From DASZQL01 sp964391865 (GTDB lineage: Bacteria; Planctomycetota; Phycisphaerae; Phycisphaerales; UBA1924): DNA of 64,000 bases. The notes below the pieces were generated by a model. It ran no database searches. It saw only the letters and a program-made list of their open reading frames with translations, and was not told the origin of the DNA. The position numbers and the translations under genes are program-made. Location of the stretch: the NCBI GenBank assembly GCA_964391865.1, contig CAYMNQ010000003.1, positions 1-64,000 on the forward strand, given 5' to 3'. Of the stretch, positions 17,434-26,292 are shown in pieces. The stretch's first letter is position 1. Every line of letters begins with the position of its first letter.

Positions 17434-17449
17434 CGTTGCGTGTCGCGCG

Positions 17450-18424
17450 TCATGCTCCGATGCGCGGGTCGGCCCAGCGGTACAACACATCAACAATAAG
17501 GTTGAACGCGATCAGGATGGTGGAGAAGACGAGCGTCACGCCCATGATGACGAAGAGGTCCTTGCTCTGCACCGCGCTGACGAAGTGCCGGCCCAGACCC
17601 GGGATGTTGAAGACGCTCTCGACAACGAACGAACCGGTCATGGCGAAGGCACTCGCGGGGCCCAGGTAGCTGAGCACGGGGAGGAAGGCGTTCTTCAGCG
17701 CGTGGTCGATGACGACGCGGCGTGAGGAAAGCCCTTTGGCGCGAGCGGTGCGGGCGTAGTCGGAACTGAGCGCTTCGATCATGCCGAGGCGCGTCAGGCG
17801 CGCGATGTAGGCGGCGAAGGGGAGGCTGAGCGTGAGCGCGGGGAGGATCAGGTCGGTCACGCCGCCCCACGAACCGACTCGCCCCCAGCCGAGCCACACC
17901 GGGAACACCAGCAGCAGCGCGGTGCCGACGACAAAGCTGGGCACCGACACACCGATGAGCGAGAGCGCGAGCGTGGCGGTGTCGGCGAGCGAGTTGGGCT
18001 TCACCGCGCCGATTGCGCCGGCGGCGATGCCCAGCAGCGTGGCGATGAGCATGGCGCAGAAGCCGAGCGTCAGCGACACGGGGAGCGTGTCGGCGATCAG
18101 CTCGTTCACCGTCCAGTCTTCGTAGCGCAGGCAGGGGCCGAGGTCGATGACGGTGGGCGGCGGGTTGCCCGCGTCGCCCTTGATCGTTTCGCGCAGCCAG
18201 GTGACACCCGTGACGCGCGCGAGGTACTGCACATAGAACGCCGACGGGCTGTCGAGGTTGTAGCGGGCTTCCATCGCCGCGAGCACCGCGTCGGGCGGTC
18301 GGCGGCCCTCGTCTTTCACCATCGCCGACCCCGGCAACGCCCACGCGAGCAGGAATGTGATCGTGTACACCGCGAGCAGGACGAGCGGTGCTTGCAGCAG
18401 TCGGCGGAAAATCAGCCCGATCAT
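17450..18424 (-). CDS. Peptide/nickel-type ABC transporter permease (OppB/DppB family)
   Basis: Inner-membrane permease of 324 residues. Six hydrophobic segments are visible, and the family's EAA-like loop is DYARTARAKGLSSRRVVIDHALKNA. MTGSFVVESVFNIPGLGRHFV and IVDVLYRWADPRI near the C-terminus are OppB hallmarks. The ATG at 18424 overlaps the stop of the upstream substrate-binding protein by 4 nt (ATGA), so the two are translationally coupled. The usual OppC, OppD and OppF genes are not next to it. It probably imports peptides with partners encoded elsewhere. Confidence 0.9.
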   Translation of the reverse strand: MIGLIFRRLLQAPLVLLAVYTITFLLAWALPGSAMVKDEGRRPPDAVLAAMEARYNLDSPSAFYVQYLARVTGVTWLRETIKGDAGNPPPTVIDLGPCLRYEDWTVNELIADTLPVSLTLGFCAMLIATLLGIAAGAIGAVKPNSLADTATLALSLIGVSVPSFVVGTALLLVFPVWLGWGRVGSWGGVTDLILPALTLSLPFAAYIARLTRLGMIEALSSDYARTARAKGLSSRRVVIDHALKNAFLPVLSYLGPASAFAMTGSFVVESVFNIPGLGRHFVSAVQSKDLFVIMGVTLVFSTILIAFNLIVDVLYRWADPRIGA

Positions 18425-20253
18425 GAGCCACCCCCCGCACCACCGCCCGCGAACGGCGCGCGCGTTTCGGTGGGTGTGCCGTCGACTTCGATGGCCCAGA
18501 GGTATTGCACGAGGCGTGGGTGTGTCGAGAGGCCGCGGACGTTGGCGCGGTTGAAGTGAAACTCCATCATGCCGTAGAGCGGGACGAGCGGCACCTCTTC
18601 TTGCAGGAGAAGGCGCTCGGCGTCGGCGAGGAGCGAGAGGCGCTTCGCGGGGTCGGGTTCGAGTTCGGCGGCGTCGAGCATCGCGTCGTAGCGCGGCGAG
18701 TTGAATCCGCGGTCGTTGTTGCCGTCGTCGGCGCGGTTGAGGTCGAGGAAGGTGGTCGGATCGCCGTAGTCGCCGAACCAGATAGCGCGGCTGGTGAAGT
18801 AGTTGCGCTGGCGGAGGTCCTGCTTGATCGCTTTCGACTCTTTGATGTCGACGCGGGTGCGGACGCCGAGGGTGCTTTGCCACATGCGCCCGAGCGCGAG
18901 AGCGGTGTCTTTGTGGTGCCCCGGCGCGCCGGGGACGAGCATTCCCACTTCGGGGAACGGTTCGCCGCGGGAGTTCTCGGGGACGCCGTCGGCGTCGCGG
19001 TCGCTCCAGCCGGCGGCTTCGAGTTCGCGCTTGGCGCGCGCCGGGTCGTAGGGCAGGCCGCTCGGCGAGGGGTACCCCGCGATGCCGCCGGGCGGGATGA
19101 GCGTGTCGCGGGCCGGCTCGCCGCGGCGGCGGACTTTCTCCGTGAGCGCGCGGCGGTCGATCGCCAGCGCGAACGCGCGGCGGACGCGCGCGTCGGCGAA
19201 CGGGTTCTCGCGCCCGTCGGGCAGGCGCTGCGCGCAGTTGAAGTTCCAGAAGTAGGTGCCGAAGGCGGGGTACCAATGGAAGTCGGCGCGCTCGCCGGAG
19301 TTCGCCTGCTCGATGAGTTCGGGGATGTAATCGACGTTCACGTCGCCGTGCCAGTCGGCGGCGCCGGTCTTGTACGCAAGCACGCTGGTGTTCTCATCGC
19401 CGATGGGCAGCATGCGGATGCGCCTGCTGCGCGCCAGGGCCGAGCCGGTGTAGGTGGGGCTGCGCTCCAGCAGCAGCTCGCGCTTGAAGCGCCATTCCTT
19501 CAGGATGTACGGCCCGTTGGTGATGAGCGCGTTCGGCTTGGTCCAGCCGTGGTCCTGGCGCAGCGCGCCGCTCGATGGGTCGGCGCTGGTGTAGCGGTCG
19601 ATGACGGATACATGTACGGGAAGAAACGTCGCGAAGGCGCAGAGGTCGAGGAAGTAGGGGGTCGGGCGCGTGAGCGTGACGCGGAGTGTGCGGTCGTCGG
19701 GCGTTTCGATGGCGACGGCTTCGTTGAAGCGCGCCTCGGCGTCGCGCGCGATCGCTTCCGCGGCGGCGCGGGTGCGCTCGGCGGGTGGGCGGGCGGCGTA
19801 GTCGCGGAGCTGGGCGGCGCGCCAGTCGAAGAATTCCTGCGCCCCGCGGATGCGGAAGAAGAGGGCGGTGTAGTCCGCCGCCGTGTCGGGCATGAGGGCG
19901 CGGAGCCAGGCGCGCTGGAAGTCGCGCGCGACGAGTGGCTCGCCGGTGGACCAGCGGGCGCTCTCGCGCAGGTGGAACGTGTAGGTGAGCCCGTCGGCGC
20001 TCACCTCCCACCGCTCGGCGGCGGCGGGGACGATGGTGAACTCCGGGCTGTGGATGTCCCAGCGCACCAGCCCCTCGAAGAGCGCGTACGCGAGCCGGAG
20101 GTCCTGCACGAACGTCATCCGCTGCGGGTCGAGCGTCTGCACGTCCTGCACTTCGATGTAGGTGAGGTCGGCGCGCGGCGAGGGGCGATCGCTCGCCACC
20201 GCGGCGAAGAGGGCCAGCCCGAGCAGCAGCACCAGCGCAAGAAGCTTCTTCAT
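18421..20253 (-). CDS. Peptide ABC transporter substrate-binding protein (OppA family)
   Basis: A periplasmic peptide-binding protein of 610 residues. An N-terminal hydrophobic signal (KKLLALVLLLGLALFAAVAS) lacks a lipobox cysteine. VQTLDPQRMT, FEGLVRW and ADGLTYTFHLRESARWSTGEPL are the standard SBP_bac_5 opening. YFWNFNC, AFALAIDRRALTEKVRR and AIWFGDYGDPTTFLDL follow the OppA pattern. The Gly/Ala-rich last residues look like a linker. It is first in a two-gene operon with oppB. Confidence 0.9.
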   Translation of the reverse strand: MKKLLALVLLLGLALFAAVASDRPSPRADLTYIEVQDVQTLDPQRMTFVQDLRLAYALFEGLVRWDIHSPEFTIVPAAAERWEVSADGLTYTFHLRESARWSTGEPLVARDFQRAWLRALMPDTAADYTALFFRIRGAQEFFDWRAAQLRDYAARPPAERTRAAAEAIARDAEARFNEAVAIETPDDRTLRVTLTRPTPYFLDLCAFATFLPVHVSVIDRYTSADPSSGALRQDHGWTKPNALITNGPYILKEWRFKRELLLERSPTYTGSALARSRRIRMLPIGDENTSVLAYKTGAADWHGDVNVDYIPELIEQANSGERADFHWYPAFGTYFWNFNCAQRLPDGRENPFADARVRRAFALAIDRRALTEKVRRRGEPARDTLIPPGGIAGYPSPSGLPYDPARAKRELEAAGWSDRDADGVPENSRGEPFPEVGMLVPGAPGHHKDTALALGRMWQSTLGVRTRVDIKESKAIKQDLRQRNYFTSRAIWFGDYGDPTTFLDLNRADDGNNDRGFNSPRYDAMLDAAELEPDPAKRLSLLADAERLLLQEEVPLVPLYGMMEFHFNRANVRGLSTHPRLVQYLWAIEVDGTPTETRAPFAGGGAGGGS

Positions 20254-20333
20254 CGACGCGCGAACGATAGCAGGGGAGGCGGTCGGCGTTCAGCAATCGG
20301 CTGTCAGCCGGAGGAATGCCCCAAGCCCGAGCT

Positions 20334-21497
20334 TCACTTCTTTGGCGCGAGATCGGCGGCGTTCTGCCCGTAGGGGGGTCTGGTGAGCAGGCCGTTGGCG
20401 CCGATGTAGGCGGCGGCGGCGTCGTCGAACCACGTGGCGTCGTTGCGCTGTGCGGCTTGCTCGAAGGACTTGCGGAGTTCCTTCGCCGTGGCCTTGTTGC
20501 CGGGGTTTGCCTGCTGGTCGGAGAGGACGATGACGTTCTCCGACACGCCGACGATCAGGGTGAGGGCGTCGAGTTCGGGCTTGGACGCGGCGCTGGTGGG
20601 GTCGAGCGTGGCGAGCCGGTCGCGCGCGTGCGCCAGCGCGAAGCCCGCGAAAACGCCCGCTGACTTGGCGAATGGGGTCGTGATCGGTGTGCCGCCGGCC
20701 TGGAGCTGGAGCATGGTCTGGTACGCGCCGTCGAGGGCCTGGTAGACCGGGGAGGCCCATTCGCCGGTACTTGTGCCCGCCGGCGGAGTGGTGCGGAGGC
20801 GCTTGAGCACGGCCGCGCCGGCGTCGCACAAACTCTGGGTGGATTTGATCCGCAGGGTCGCGTTGCCCGCCCGCTCGGCGGCGGCGGTGGCTCGGAGCGA
20901 CAGCACCAGTCCTTCGGCGACCTTCGGGTCCGCCTCGCGCTCGAGCGAGTTTTTCACGGTCATCAGCACGGTGTCGACGGCGGAGTCGCCCAGGCTGTTC
21001 GAGCCGAGCGAAACCGCACGGAGCAATTCCTGATACCCCACGGCGGCGGCGAAACGGGTCGCCGGGACCGCGCTCTTCAGGCCCTCCTGCAGCACGCGCT
21101 CGGTGGTGGCGGTGGCGATCACGCCCGCAACGCGCAGCGCCGTCGCCGCCAGCATGGGGTCTTGCCCTTTCGTCAGTTCGGTCAGGCGCGCGGTCAGGGC
21201 TTTGGCATACTCGAGCCGGAAGGGAACCGTGACGGATTCGCCCAGCACCGGATCGACGAGCGCCTTGCGGGCTTTCTGCGCCATCGCGGGGTCCGGGTCG
21301 CGGAGGCGCGCGATCTGCTGCTCGGCGAACGACGCGATGGCGGCGGCATCGGCCGGAGACAATTCACTCTTCGCGGGCAGGTCCACTGGGAGCGACTGCG
21401 CGAGCATCGGCGCCGGCATCACCACGGCGGCGGCGGCGAAGAGGGCGGGCGCGAGCGCGCGGGCCAAGGGTCCAGTCTGTCGATCAGCGCGTCCCAC
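20334..21497 (-). CDS. Secreted alpha-helical protein of unknown function
   Basis: A protein of 387 residues with a signal peptide cleaved near MLAQS. The rest is Ala/Leu-rich helix, with repeats like IARLRDPDPAMAQKARKALVDP and DPMLAATALRVAGVIATATTE that recall HEAT-type repeats. No catalytic motif and no membrane segment in the mature part. It is divergent from the small membrane protein gene at 21735. The true start could be one of several in-frame codons. The one chosen leaves a short basic n-region before the hydrophobic core. Confidence 0.65.
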   Translation of the reverse strand: MGRADRQTGPLARALAPALFAAAAVVMPAPMLAQSLPVDLPAKSELSPADAAAIASFAEQQIARLRDPDPAMAQKARKALVDPVLGESVTVPFRLEYAKALTARLTELTKGQDPMLAATALRVAGVIATATTERVLQEGLKSAVPATRFAAAVGYQELLRAVSLGSNSLGDSAVDTVLMTVKNSLEREADPKVAEGLVLSLRATAAAERAGNATLRIKSTQSLCDAGAAVLKRLRTTPPAGTSTGEWASPVYQALDGAYQTMLQLQAGGTPITTPFAKSAGVFAGFALAHARDRLATLDPTSAASKPELDALTLIVGVSENVIVLSDQQANPGNKATAKELRKSFEQAAQRNDATWFDDAAAAYIGANGLLTRPPYGQNAADLAPKK

Positions 21498-21734
21498 AGC
21501 GGCACTTCCTCGTCACAGGGGCGGAATCATTCCCGCGCCGGGCGATCACCTCGATCGTCGGCCGGACCCCCGCCGACCCGGTGCGTCAACCCGCGGCGGG
21601 TGGAACAGTGTAGTCGAACCGGCATTCCATTCGCGTGATCGGGCGTTCGGTTCGTTCGAGTTCTGGTCCCCCCGCGCGGGGGCGACTATTCTCTACCACC
21701 CCGAGGCCCCCGCCGAGGGAGATCGAGGCGACGT

Positions 21735-22040
21735 ATGCGAATCATGCAAGGCGGCATTTTGCTGGGACGGATCGTGCTGGGCGCGGTCTGGGCGATGCTG
21801 CTTGTGGTCGCGGGCTTGGCGGTGATCCTGAACCCCGGGCTGCGTGAGATGATCGGGCCGGCGGCGCTATGGCTGGGAACCGCCGGGATCGCCGCGGGGA
21901 CGTTCGTTTTTATGTTCGTGGTGGCGGATCGTCTGTGCCCGGTGGCGAACCGCGGGCCGATCGACGCCGTTGAACTGTTGGTCGCGGGCGTGATGATCGT
22001 GGCTTTTCTCGCGGCGCTGGTCGCGTGGTTGAGCCGATGA
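21735..22040 (+). CDS. Small three-helix membrane protein
   Basis: A protein of 101 residues with three hydrophobic helices (about 8-30, 41-63, 77-98) and no recognised motif. It is first gene of a coupled operon: its TGA overlaps the ATG of the next gene (ATGA at 22037-22040). The ribosome-binding site GAGGCGACGT precedes the ATG, and a TATTCT -10-like hexamer lies about 50 nt upstream. Confidence 0.7.
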   Translation: MRIMQGGILLGRIVLGAVWAMLLVVAGLAVILNPGLREMIGPAALWLGTAGIAAGTFVFMFVVADRLCPVANRGPIDAVELLVAGVMIVAFLAALVAWLSR

Positions 22041-24556
22041 AGGGGGTCATGGTGTTCAGGCAGAGGGCCTTTCGTCGATGGGGTTGGATGTGGGCGGCGA
22101 CGGCGCTGCTGATGGTCGTGCCCGGTGCGCACGCCCGGCAGGGGTCCCCGCCCGCCGAGAAGCCCGCCCCGGCGCTGGATATGAAGCGGCTGGTGGGCGA
22201 CATGCTGACGCGCATCACACTGATGCGCCTGCGCGCGGTGCCCGAGCCCTCGGTCGCCGACTACCGCATCGCGGCGAACTCGCTGCGCCTCCTCCGCCCG
22301 GTCGCGCCGAATGACCCGGAGCAACTGCGCCTTGAGATCGAAGCTTGGGAGGGGGCGGCGGAGCCGGAGCGGCTTCAAGAGGTCCTCCGCGAGTTGGTCA
22401 AGCTCGATCCCGCCGATACCGCCGCCCAACTGCGCCTGATTACGACGCGCTTTGCAAGGCTGCACCGTGTTGAGGATCGGCTGGCGTCGTACTTGCAACT
22501 GCTCGGGCCGAAGGGGCGGGCGCTTGATCCATCGATCCGCAGCCGGCTCGCGCTCGACGCCGCCCTGCTGTCGCGCGACCACGGCGACGAGACCGGCTTT
22601 ATCGAATTCCTCACGCAGGCGGCCCAGCTCGACGCGACCAACAAGGACGCCGTCGCGCTCGCGTCGAGCTATTTCATCGACCGCACCGACGACCCGCTCG
22701 AGAAAGCCAAGCTGCTCGCGGACGTGGTGGTCGCCGACCCGACGGATGTCGGCGCGCATTTCAACCTGGCGCACGGGCTGATGAACCTCGGCGCGTGGCA
22801 GGCCGCGCGGCGGTGCCTCGACCTCGCGCACACGGTGCTCTCGAAGTCGTACGGGCAATCCGATTCGCAGAAGTTCATCGACAACAGCATCGTCGAATGG
22901 AACTCGAAAGACGCGGCGGCGGGGATGAAGCCCGTCATCGACCTGCACAATGCCACACAGACAAACATCAATCTTGAACACCGCAAGGCGCAGCTCGAGT
23001 TGAAGGTCGCGCCCGAGGCCCGCCCGGACGCCGCGCTGCTGACCGTGCCCATCGAGAGCATCCGGCTTTACGGCGCCTTCGCGCTGAGCGATGAGACGAT
23101 GGTGCAGCAGTCGATCGCGCTGATCCTGACGCAATCGAAGATGATCTTGAAAGATTTCGAGCCCGGCGGCGCGCTGCCCGAGGGGTTCCCCGTTGACCGG
23201 GCCGGCGAGGTGGCGACGTCGTTCCGGCTCGAATCGATCGTCACCCGGCTGGTGGCGAACGTCGACCTCGGCGGTGCGGAAGAAACGCTCGCGCTGCTCT
23301 CCAGCCCGGACGCGCCGGTGAAGCTGAGCGACGCGGCCCTGGCGCGCTTCCGCGCGTTCCTCGATGTGCGTTGGTGCGACGCCGAGCGCGCCCTCCCGAC
23401 GCTCGAGTTCCTTGCTGACGGCGGGGACAACCTGGCGCGGCTGGCGCTCGCGATCGCCGCCGAGCAGCGCGGCGACTGGGCCGAAGCGGCAGCGCACTAC
23501 GCGACCATCAACCTGAACGAACCCCTCAGTGTGCTGGGCTCTGCCGCCCGCACGAAGGCGGAGTTGTTGGGCCGCCCCGTGCCGCCCAAGCCGGGCGTTC
23601 CCGCGATCGAGGCGTATTTCAAGGAATGGTCCCCCTGGCTCGAAGGGATGGTGGGCGATCCGTACAAGTTCATTCTGTTGCGGGCGGAACTGGCGAAGCC
23701 CACGATCGGGCTCTTCGATCGCGCCGTGATGCGCGTGACGCTGAAGAACCGATCACGCCAGCCGCTGGCGCTCGGCTCGCTGGCGACGATCAATTCGCGC
23801 CTCCTCTTTTCACCGGATCTGCGCCTGAGCGCCCGCACGTCGGTAGAGACACCGCGCCCCGAGGTGCTCGATCTCAGCCGCCGCCTGCGCCTCGGGCCGG
23901 GCGAAGAGATCAAAGCCGACTTCTGGCCCACGCGCGGCTCGATCGGCATCATCATGATGCTCTACCCGACGGACACCGCCACGGTTCGCTGGCGGTTGGT
24001 GCAGGGGTTCCAGGTCTCGGGCAAGGGCGGGTTCGATACGGGCCCGATGTGCGTCACCGCCGATTCGTCCGTGCTCCAGCGGGCCGCGATCGTTGGCTTC
24101 GCGAGTGTCGATGAACTCATCGCCGCGCTCCCCACGCTCTCGGGTCGGCGGCTGCTCGAAGCCGTCTCGCTCATGACCCAGGAGTTACGCCGGCGCGTGA
24201 AGGACGAGCCCGAGGCCGCACTGAACGAGCGGCTCGGGCGCTACGCGCAGGCCGTCGCCGCCCGCATGGAGTCCATGAGCAGCGAGGAGCGTGCCTTCAC
24301 CATTATCATGCTTTGGCACTCCGGCATCTTCGGCACCGACGCCGGTAAACTAATCGCGTTCGGCGCGCGCACTGATGAGTCGCCCTACGTGCGCCTCGCG
24401 CTCATGCACTGCGCGGTGCTGACGCCCAACGACCCGCGCCTCGAAGAAGTTATCTCCTCCGGCACGCCGGTCGAGATGGAGCTTGCGAAAGCGGTCCGAC
24501 AATCGATCATCGAGTCGGGCCCGTACCGGCACCCGCCGCCCGAGCCCGAGGAATGA
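22037..24556 (+). CDS. Large secreted TPR-like protein, function unknown
   Basis: A protein of 839 residues with a signal peptide (WAATALLMVVPGAHARQG). Residues about 60-330 form helix-turn-helix units typical of tetratricopeptide repeats (QLDATNKDAVALASSYFIDR, DPTDVGAHFNLAHGLMNLGAW). The middle is low-complexity helical. Residues about 545-680 look like a beta domain (AELAKPTIGLFDRAVMRVTL). No enzymatic motif. It starts within the stop of the preceding membrane protein and ends within the start of the following one, so the three act as a unit. A role in envelope assembly is a guess from that context. Confidence 0.75.
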   Translation: MKGVMVFRQRAFRRWGWMWAATALLMVVPGAHARQGSPPAEKPAPALDMKRLVGDMLTRITLMRLRAVPEPSVADYRIAANSLRLLRPVAPNDPEQLRLEIEAWEGAAEPERLQEVLRELVKLDPADTAAQLRLITTRFARLHRVEDRLASYLQLLGPKGRALDPSIRSRLALDAALLSRDHGDETGFIEFLTQAAQLDATNKDAVALASSYFIDRTDDPLEKAKLLADVVVADPTDVGAHFNLAHGLMNLGAWQAARRCLDLAHTVLSKSYGQSDSQKFIDNSIVEWNSKDAAAGMKPVIDLHNATQTNINLEHRKAQLELKVAPEARPDAALLTVPIESIRLYGAFALSDETMVQQSIALILTQSKMILKDFEPGGALPEGFPVDRAGEVATSFRLESIVTRLVANVDLGGAEETLALLSSPDAPVKLSDAALARFRAFLDVRWCDAERALPTLEFLADGGDNLARLALAIAAEQRGDWAEAAAHYATINLNEPLSVLGSAARTKAELLGRPVPPKPGVPAIEAYFKEWSPWLEGMVGDPYKFILLRAELAKPTIGLFDRAVMRVTLKNRSRQPLALGSLATINSRLLFSPDLRLSARTSVETPRPEVLDLSRRLRLGPGEEIKADFWPTRGSIGIIMMLYPTDTATVRWRLVQGFQVSGKGGFDTGPMCVTADSSVLQRAAIVGFASVDELIAALPTLSGRRLLEAVSLMTQELRRRVKDEPEAALNERLGRYAQAVAARMESMSSEERAFTIIMLWHSGIFGTDAGKLIAFGARTDESPYVRLALMHCAVLTPNDPRLEEVISSGTPVEMELAKAVRQSIIESGPYRHPPPEPEE

Positions 24557-25482
24557 ATCGGCATCGCCGATGGATCACGTTCGCGCTCGGCGCGATCCTG
24601 CTCGCCGCCGCCGTTGTCGCGGTGGCGCGCGCCGGCGTGTCGTGGGCGGGAGTATGGTCGATGCTCCGCGCCGCGCCGGCGGGTGTGCTCGCGGTCGCGG
24701 TTGGTGCGACGTTGCTGACCGTCGTGCTCACCGCCGGCACGTTCCACCTGCTCACGAACCGCTACGGCCGGGTCGGCGCGGGAGAAATGCTCGCGCTCAT
24801 TGGTGCCGCGTGGCTGCTCAACTACCTCCCCATGTCCCCCGGCATGTTCGGGCGCCTCGCGTATCACAAGTCGGTCAACCGCATCGCGCTCGCCGACTCC
24901 GCGAAGGTGCTTCTGTGGGCGAACCTGCTCAGCCTGGTCGCCGTCGCGATGACGCTCGCGGTGGTGGTGGCGGCGTCGGTCTTCTTCGCCGGCGATCACG
25001 CCGGCTTCGCGCTCATCGGCGCGCTGCCGATCGGCGTCGCGCTGCTCGGCGCGTGGCGCGCGAGGGCCGTTCCGCCGCCGCCCGACCCGCACCTGTGGCG
25101 GACGCTCGGCGCACTCACGCTCCGGCTCCTCGAGATTCAAACCTGGGCCGCCCGCTACTGGGCGTGCTTTGTAATCATCGACCGCCCGCTCGCGTGGGGT
25201 GCGTGCCTGGCGCTGGCGGCGGCGACAACCATCGCCACCATACTCCCCATCGCCGGCAACGGGCTTGGCGTGCGCGAGTGGGCCGTCGGATTGCTCATGC
25301 CTCTGTTGCCAGTGGGCATCGCGTCGCGCGCGGGGTTGCTGGTGGGCGACGGCTTGACCGCCGATCTCGTTCACCGCGCGATCGAAGTCGTGGTCGCCGT
25401 GCCGATCGGACTCTTGGCGGCGGTATGGGTGAAGCGTCGGCTCACACAATCCCAGCGCCGAGCGTCAGACCCAGCACCATGA
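24553..25482 (+). CDS. Multi-span membrane protein, LPG-synthase-TM/flippase-like
   Basis: A protein of 309 residues with about eight hydrophobic helices. ILPIAGNGLGVREWAVGLLM matches the PxxGxGLGVREx signature of the lysylphosphatidylglycerol synthase transmembrane (UPF0104) family, and NYLPMSPGMFGRLAY is the companion loop near residue 95. The family includes lipid flippase domains. The soluble transferase domain is absent. Its ATG overlaps the previous stop (ATGA). The last 41 bp overlap the 3' end of the converging TauE/SafE gene. Confidence 0.75.
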   Translation: MNRHRRWITFALGAILLAAAVVAVARAGVSWAGVWSMLRAAPAGVLAVAVGATLLTVVLTAGTFHLLTNRYGRVGAGEMLALIGAAWLLNYLPMSPGMFGRLAYHKSVNRIALADSAKVLLWANLLSLVAVAMTLAVVVAASVFFAGDHAGFALIGALPIGVALLGAWRARAVPPPPDPHLWRTLGALTLRLLEIQTWAARYWACFVIIDRPLAWGACLALAAATTIATILPIAGNGLGVREWAVGLLMPLLPVGIASRAGLLVGDGLTADLVHRAIEVVVAVPIGLLAAVWVKRRLTQSQRRASDPAP

Positions 25483-26242
25483 GCGCAAGCGCCACGCTCA
25501 CCCTCAGCCCCTTCAGTGTCACTTTGCGGATGAGGATCATTCCCGCGACCGAACCTGCGAACGCCGCCAACGACGCCGCAGCGATGAGCCACATCAGGCG
25601 CGGTTCGACTGGTGTGCTGCCGCCGGCGCGCGTGAAGGCGAAGCGGTCCACGCCGTAGACACCCAGGCGCGCCACATCCACTAGGCACGCGATCACCACG
25701 CCCGACGCGATAAAGCTCTCCTTGCTCAATCCCGCGCGGAGCAGGAACGCCGATCGAAGCGCCCCCTGGTGCCCGGACAAGCCGCCGAAGAACCCGCTGA
25801 CCGCCCCGCCCAGCGGAATCCAGCGCTGGTCAAACTCCAGCTTCTCGAACCGGGGCCACAGTTCGATCGCCGCGAACGCGATGATGACGAGCGCCATCAC
25901 GAGTTTGAGCGGTGTCACGGCCGCCGTGCGCCCGAGCACTGGGTACTCAAGCATCGGGCGCTCGGAGTGCGCGAGTACCGTCAGCAGCCACGCGCCGATC
26001 AGCGCCGCGATCACGGCGGGCAATCCGAACGCGAGCACAACGGCTCGATCCGACCGTCGTCCGACGAGCATCAGCTTGAACACGTTGTTCGCCAGATGAA
26101 CGATCGCGGTCGCCGCCACCGCCAGTTCCACCGGCGCGACGAGCGCAAAGACGGGCATAAGCAGCGTGCCCAGCCCGAAGCCGCAGAAGAAGGTCAGCAC
26201 GCTGACCGCGCCGGCGGCGAACGTGACGAGCAGGAAGTCCAT
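25442..26242 (-). CDS. TauE/SafE-family anion exporter
   Basis: A membrane protein of 266 residues with about eight helices. The two half-repeats typical of the family are recognisable: FAAGAVSVLTFFCGFGLGTLLMP at the N-terminus and PLGGAVSGFFGGLSGHQGALRSAFLL in the middle. Members export sulfite, sulfoacetate or related organosulfur anions. The substrate here is unknown. The ATG at 26242 follows a CACACT hexamer by 6 nt and has no Shine-Dalgarno sequence, predicting a leaderless mRNA. Confidence 0.88.
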   Translation of the reverse strand: MDFLLVTFAAGAVSVLTFFCGFGLGTLLMPVFALVAPVELAVAATAIVHLANNVFKLMLVGRRSDRAVVLAFGLPAVIAALIGAWLLTVLAHSERPMLEYPVLGRTAAVTPLKLVMALVIIAFAAIELWPRFEKLEFDQRWIPLGGAVSGFFGGLSGHQGALRSAFLLRAGLSKESFIASGVVIACLVDVARLGVYGVDRFAFTRAGGSTPVEPRLMWLIAAASLAAFAGSVAGMILIRKVTLKGLRVSVALALMVLGLTLGAGIV

Positions 26243-26248
26243 CCGCGT

Positions 26249-26254
26249 AGTGTG
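26249..26254 (-). promoter_or_regulatory. -10 element CACACT, predicted leaderless start of the TauE/SafE gene
   Basis: Read on the minus strand, CACACT lies 6 nt before the ATG at 26242. The flavoprotein promoter faces the other way 27 bp further on, so two leaderless genes would share a 50-bp intergenic space. Confidence 0.6.
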
Positions 26255-26280
26255 CCGCGCGCCCGCCGAGCGTGCGCGAC

Positions 26281-26286
26281 TACACT
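26281..26286 (+). promoter_or_regulatory. -10 element TACACT, predicted leaderless start of the flavoprotein gene
   Basis: TACACT, then CCGCGC, then GTG at 26293. The 15-nt string from TACACT through the start codon is repeated exactly before the aroDE gene at 28255. Confidence 0.65.
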
Positions 26287-26292
26287 CCGCGC

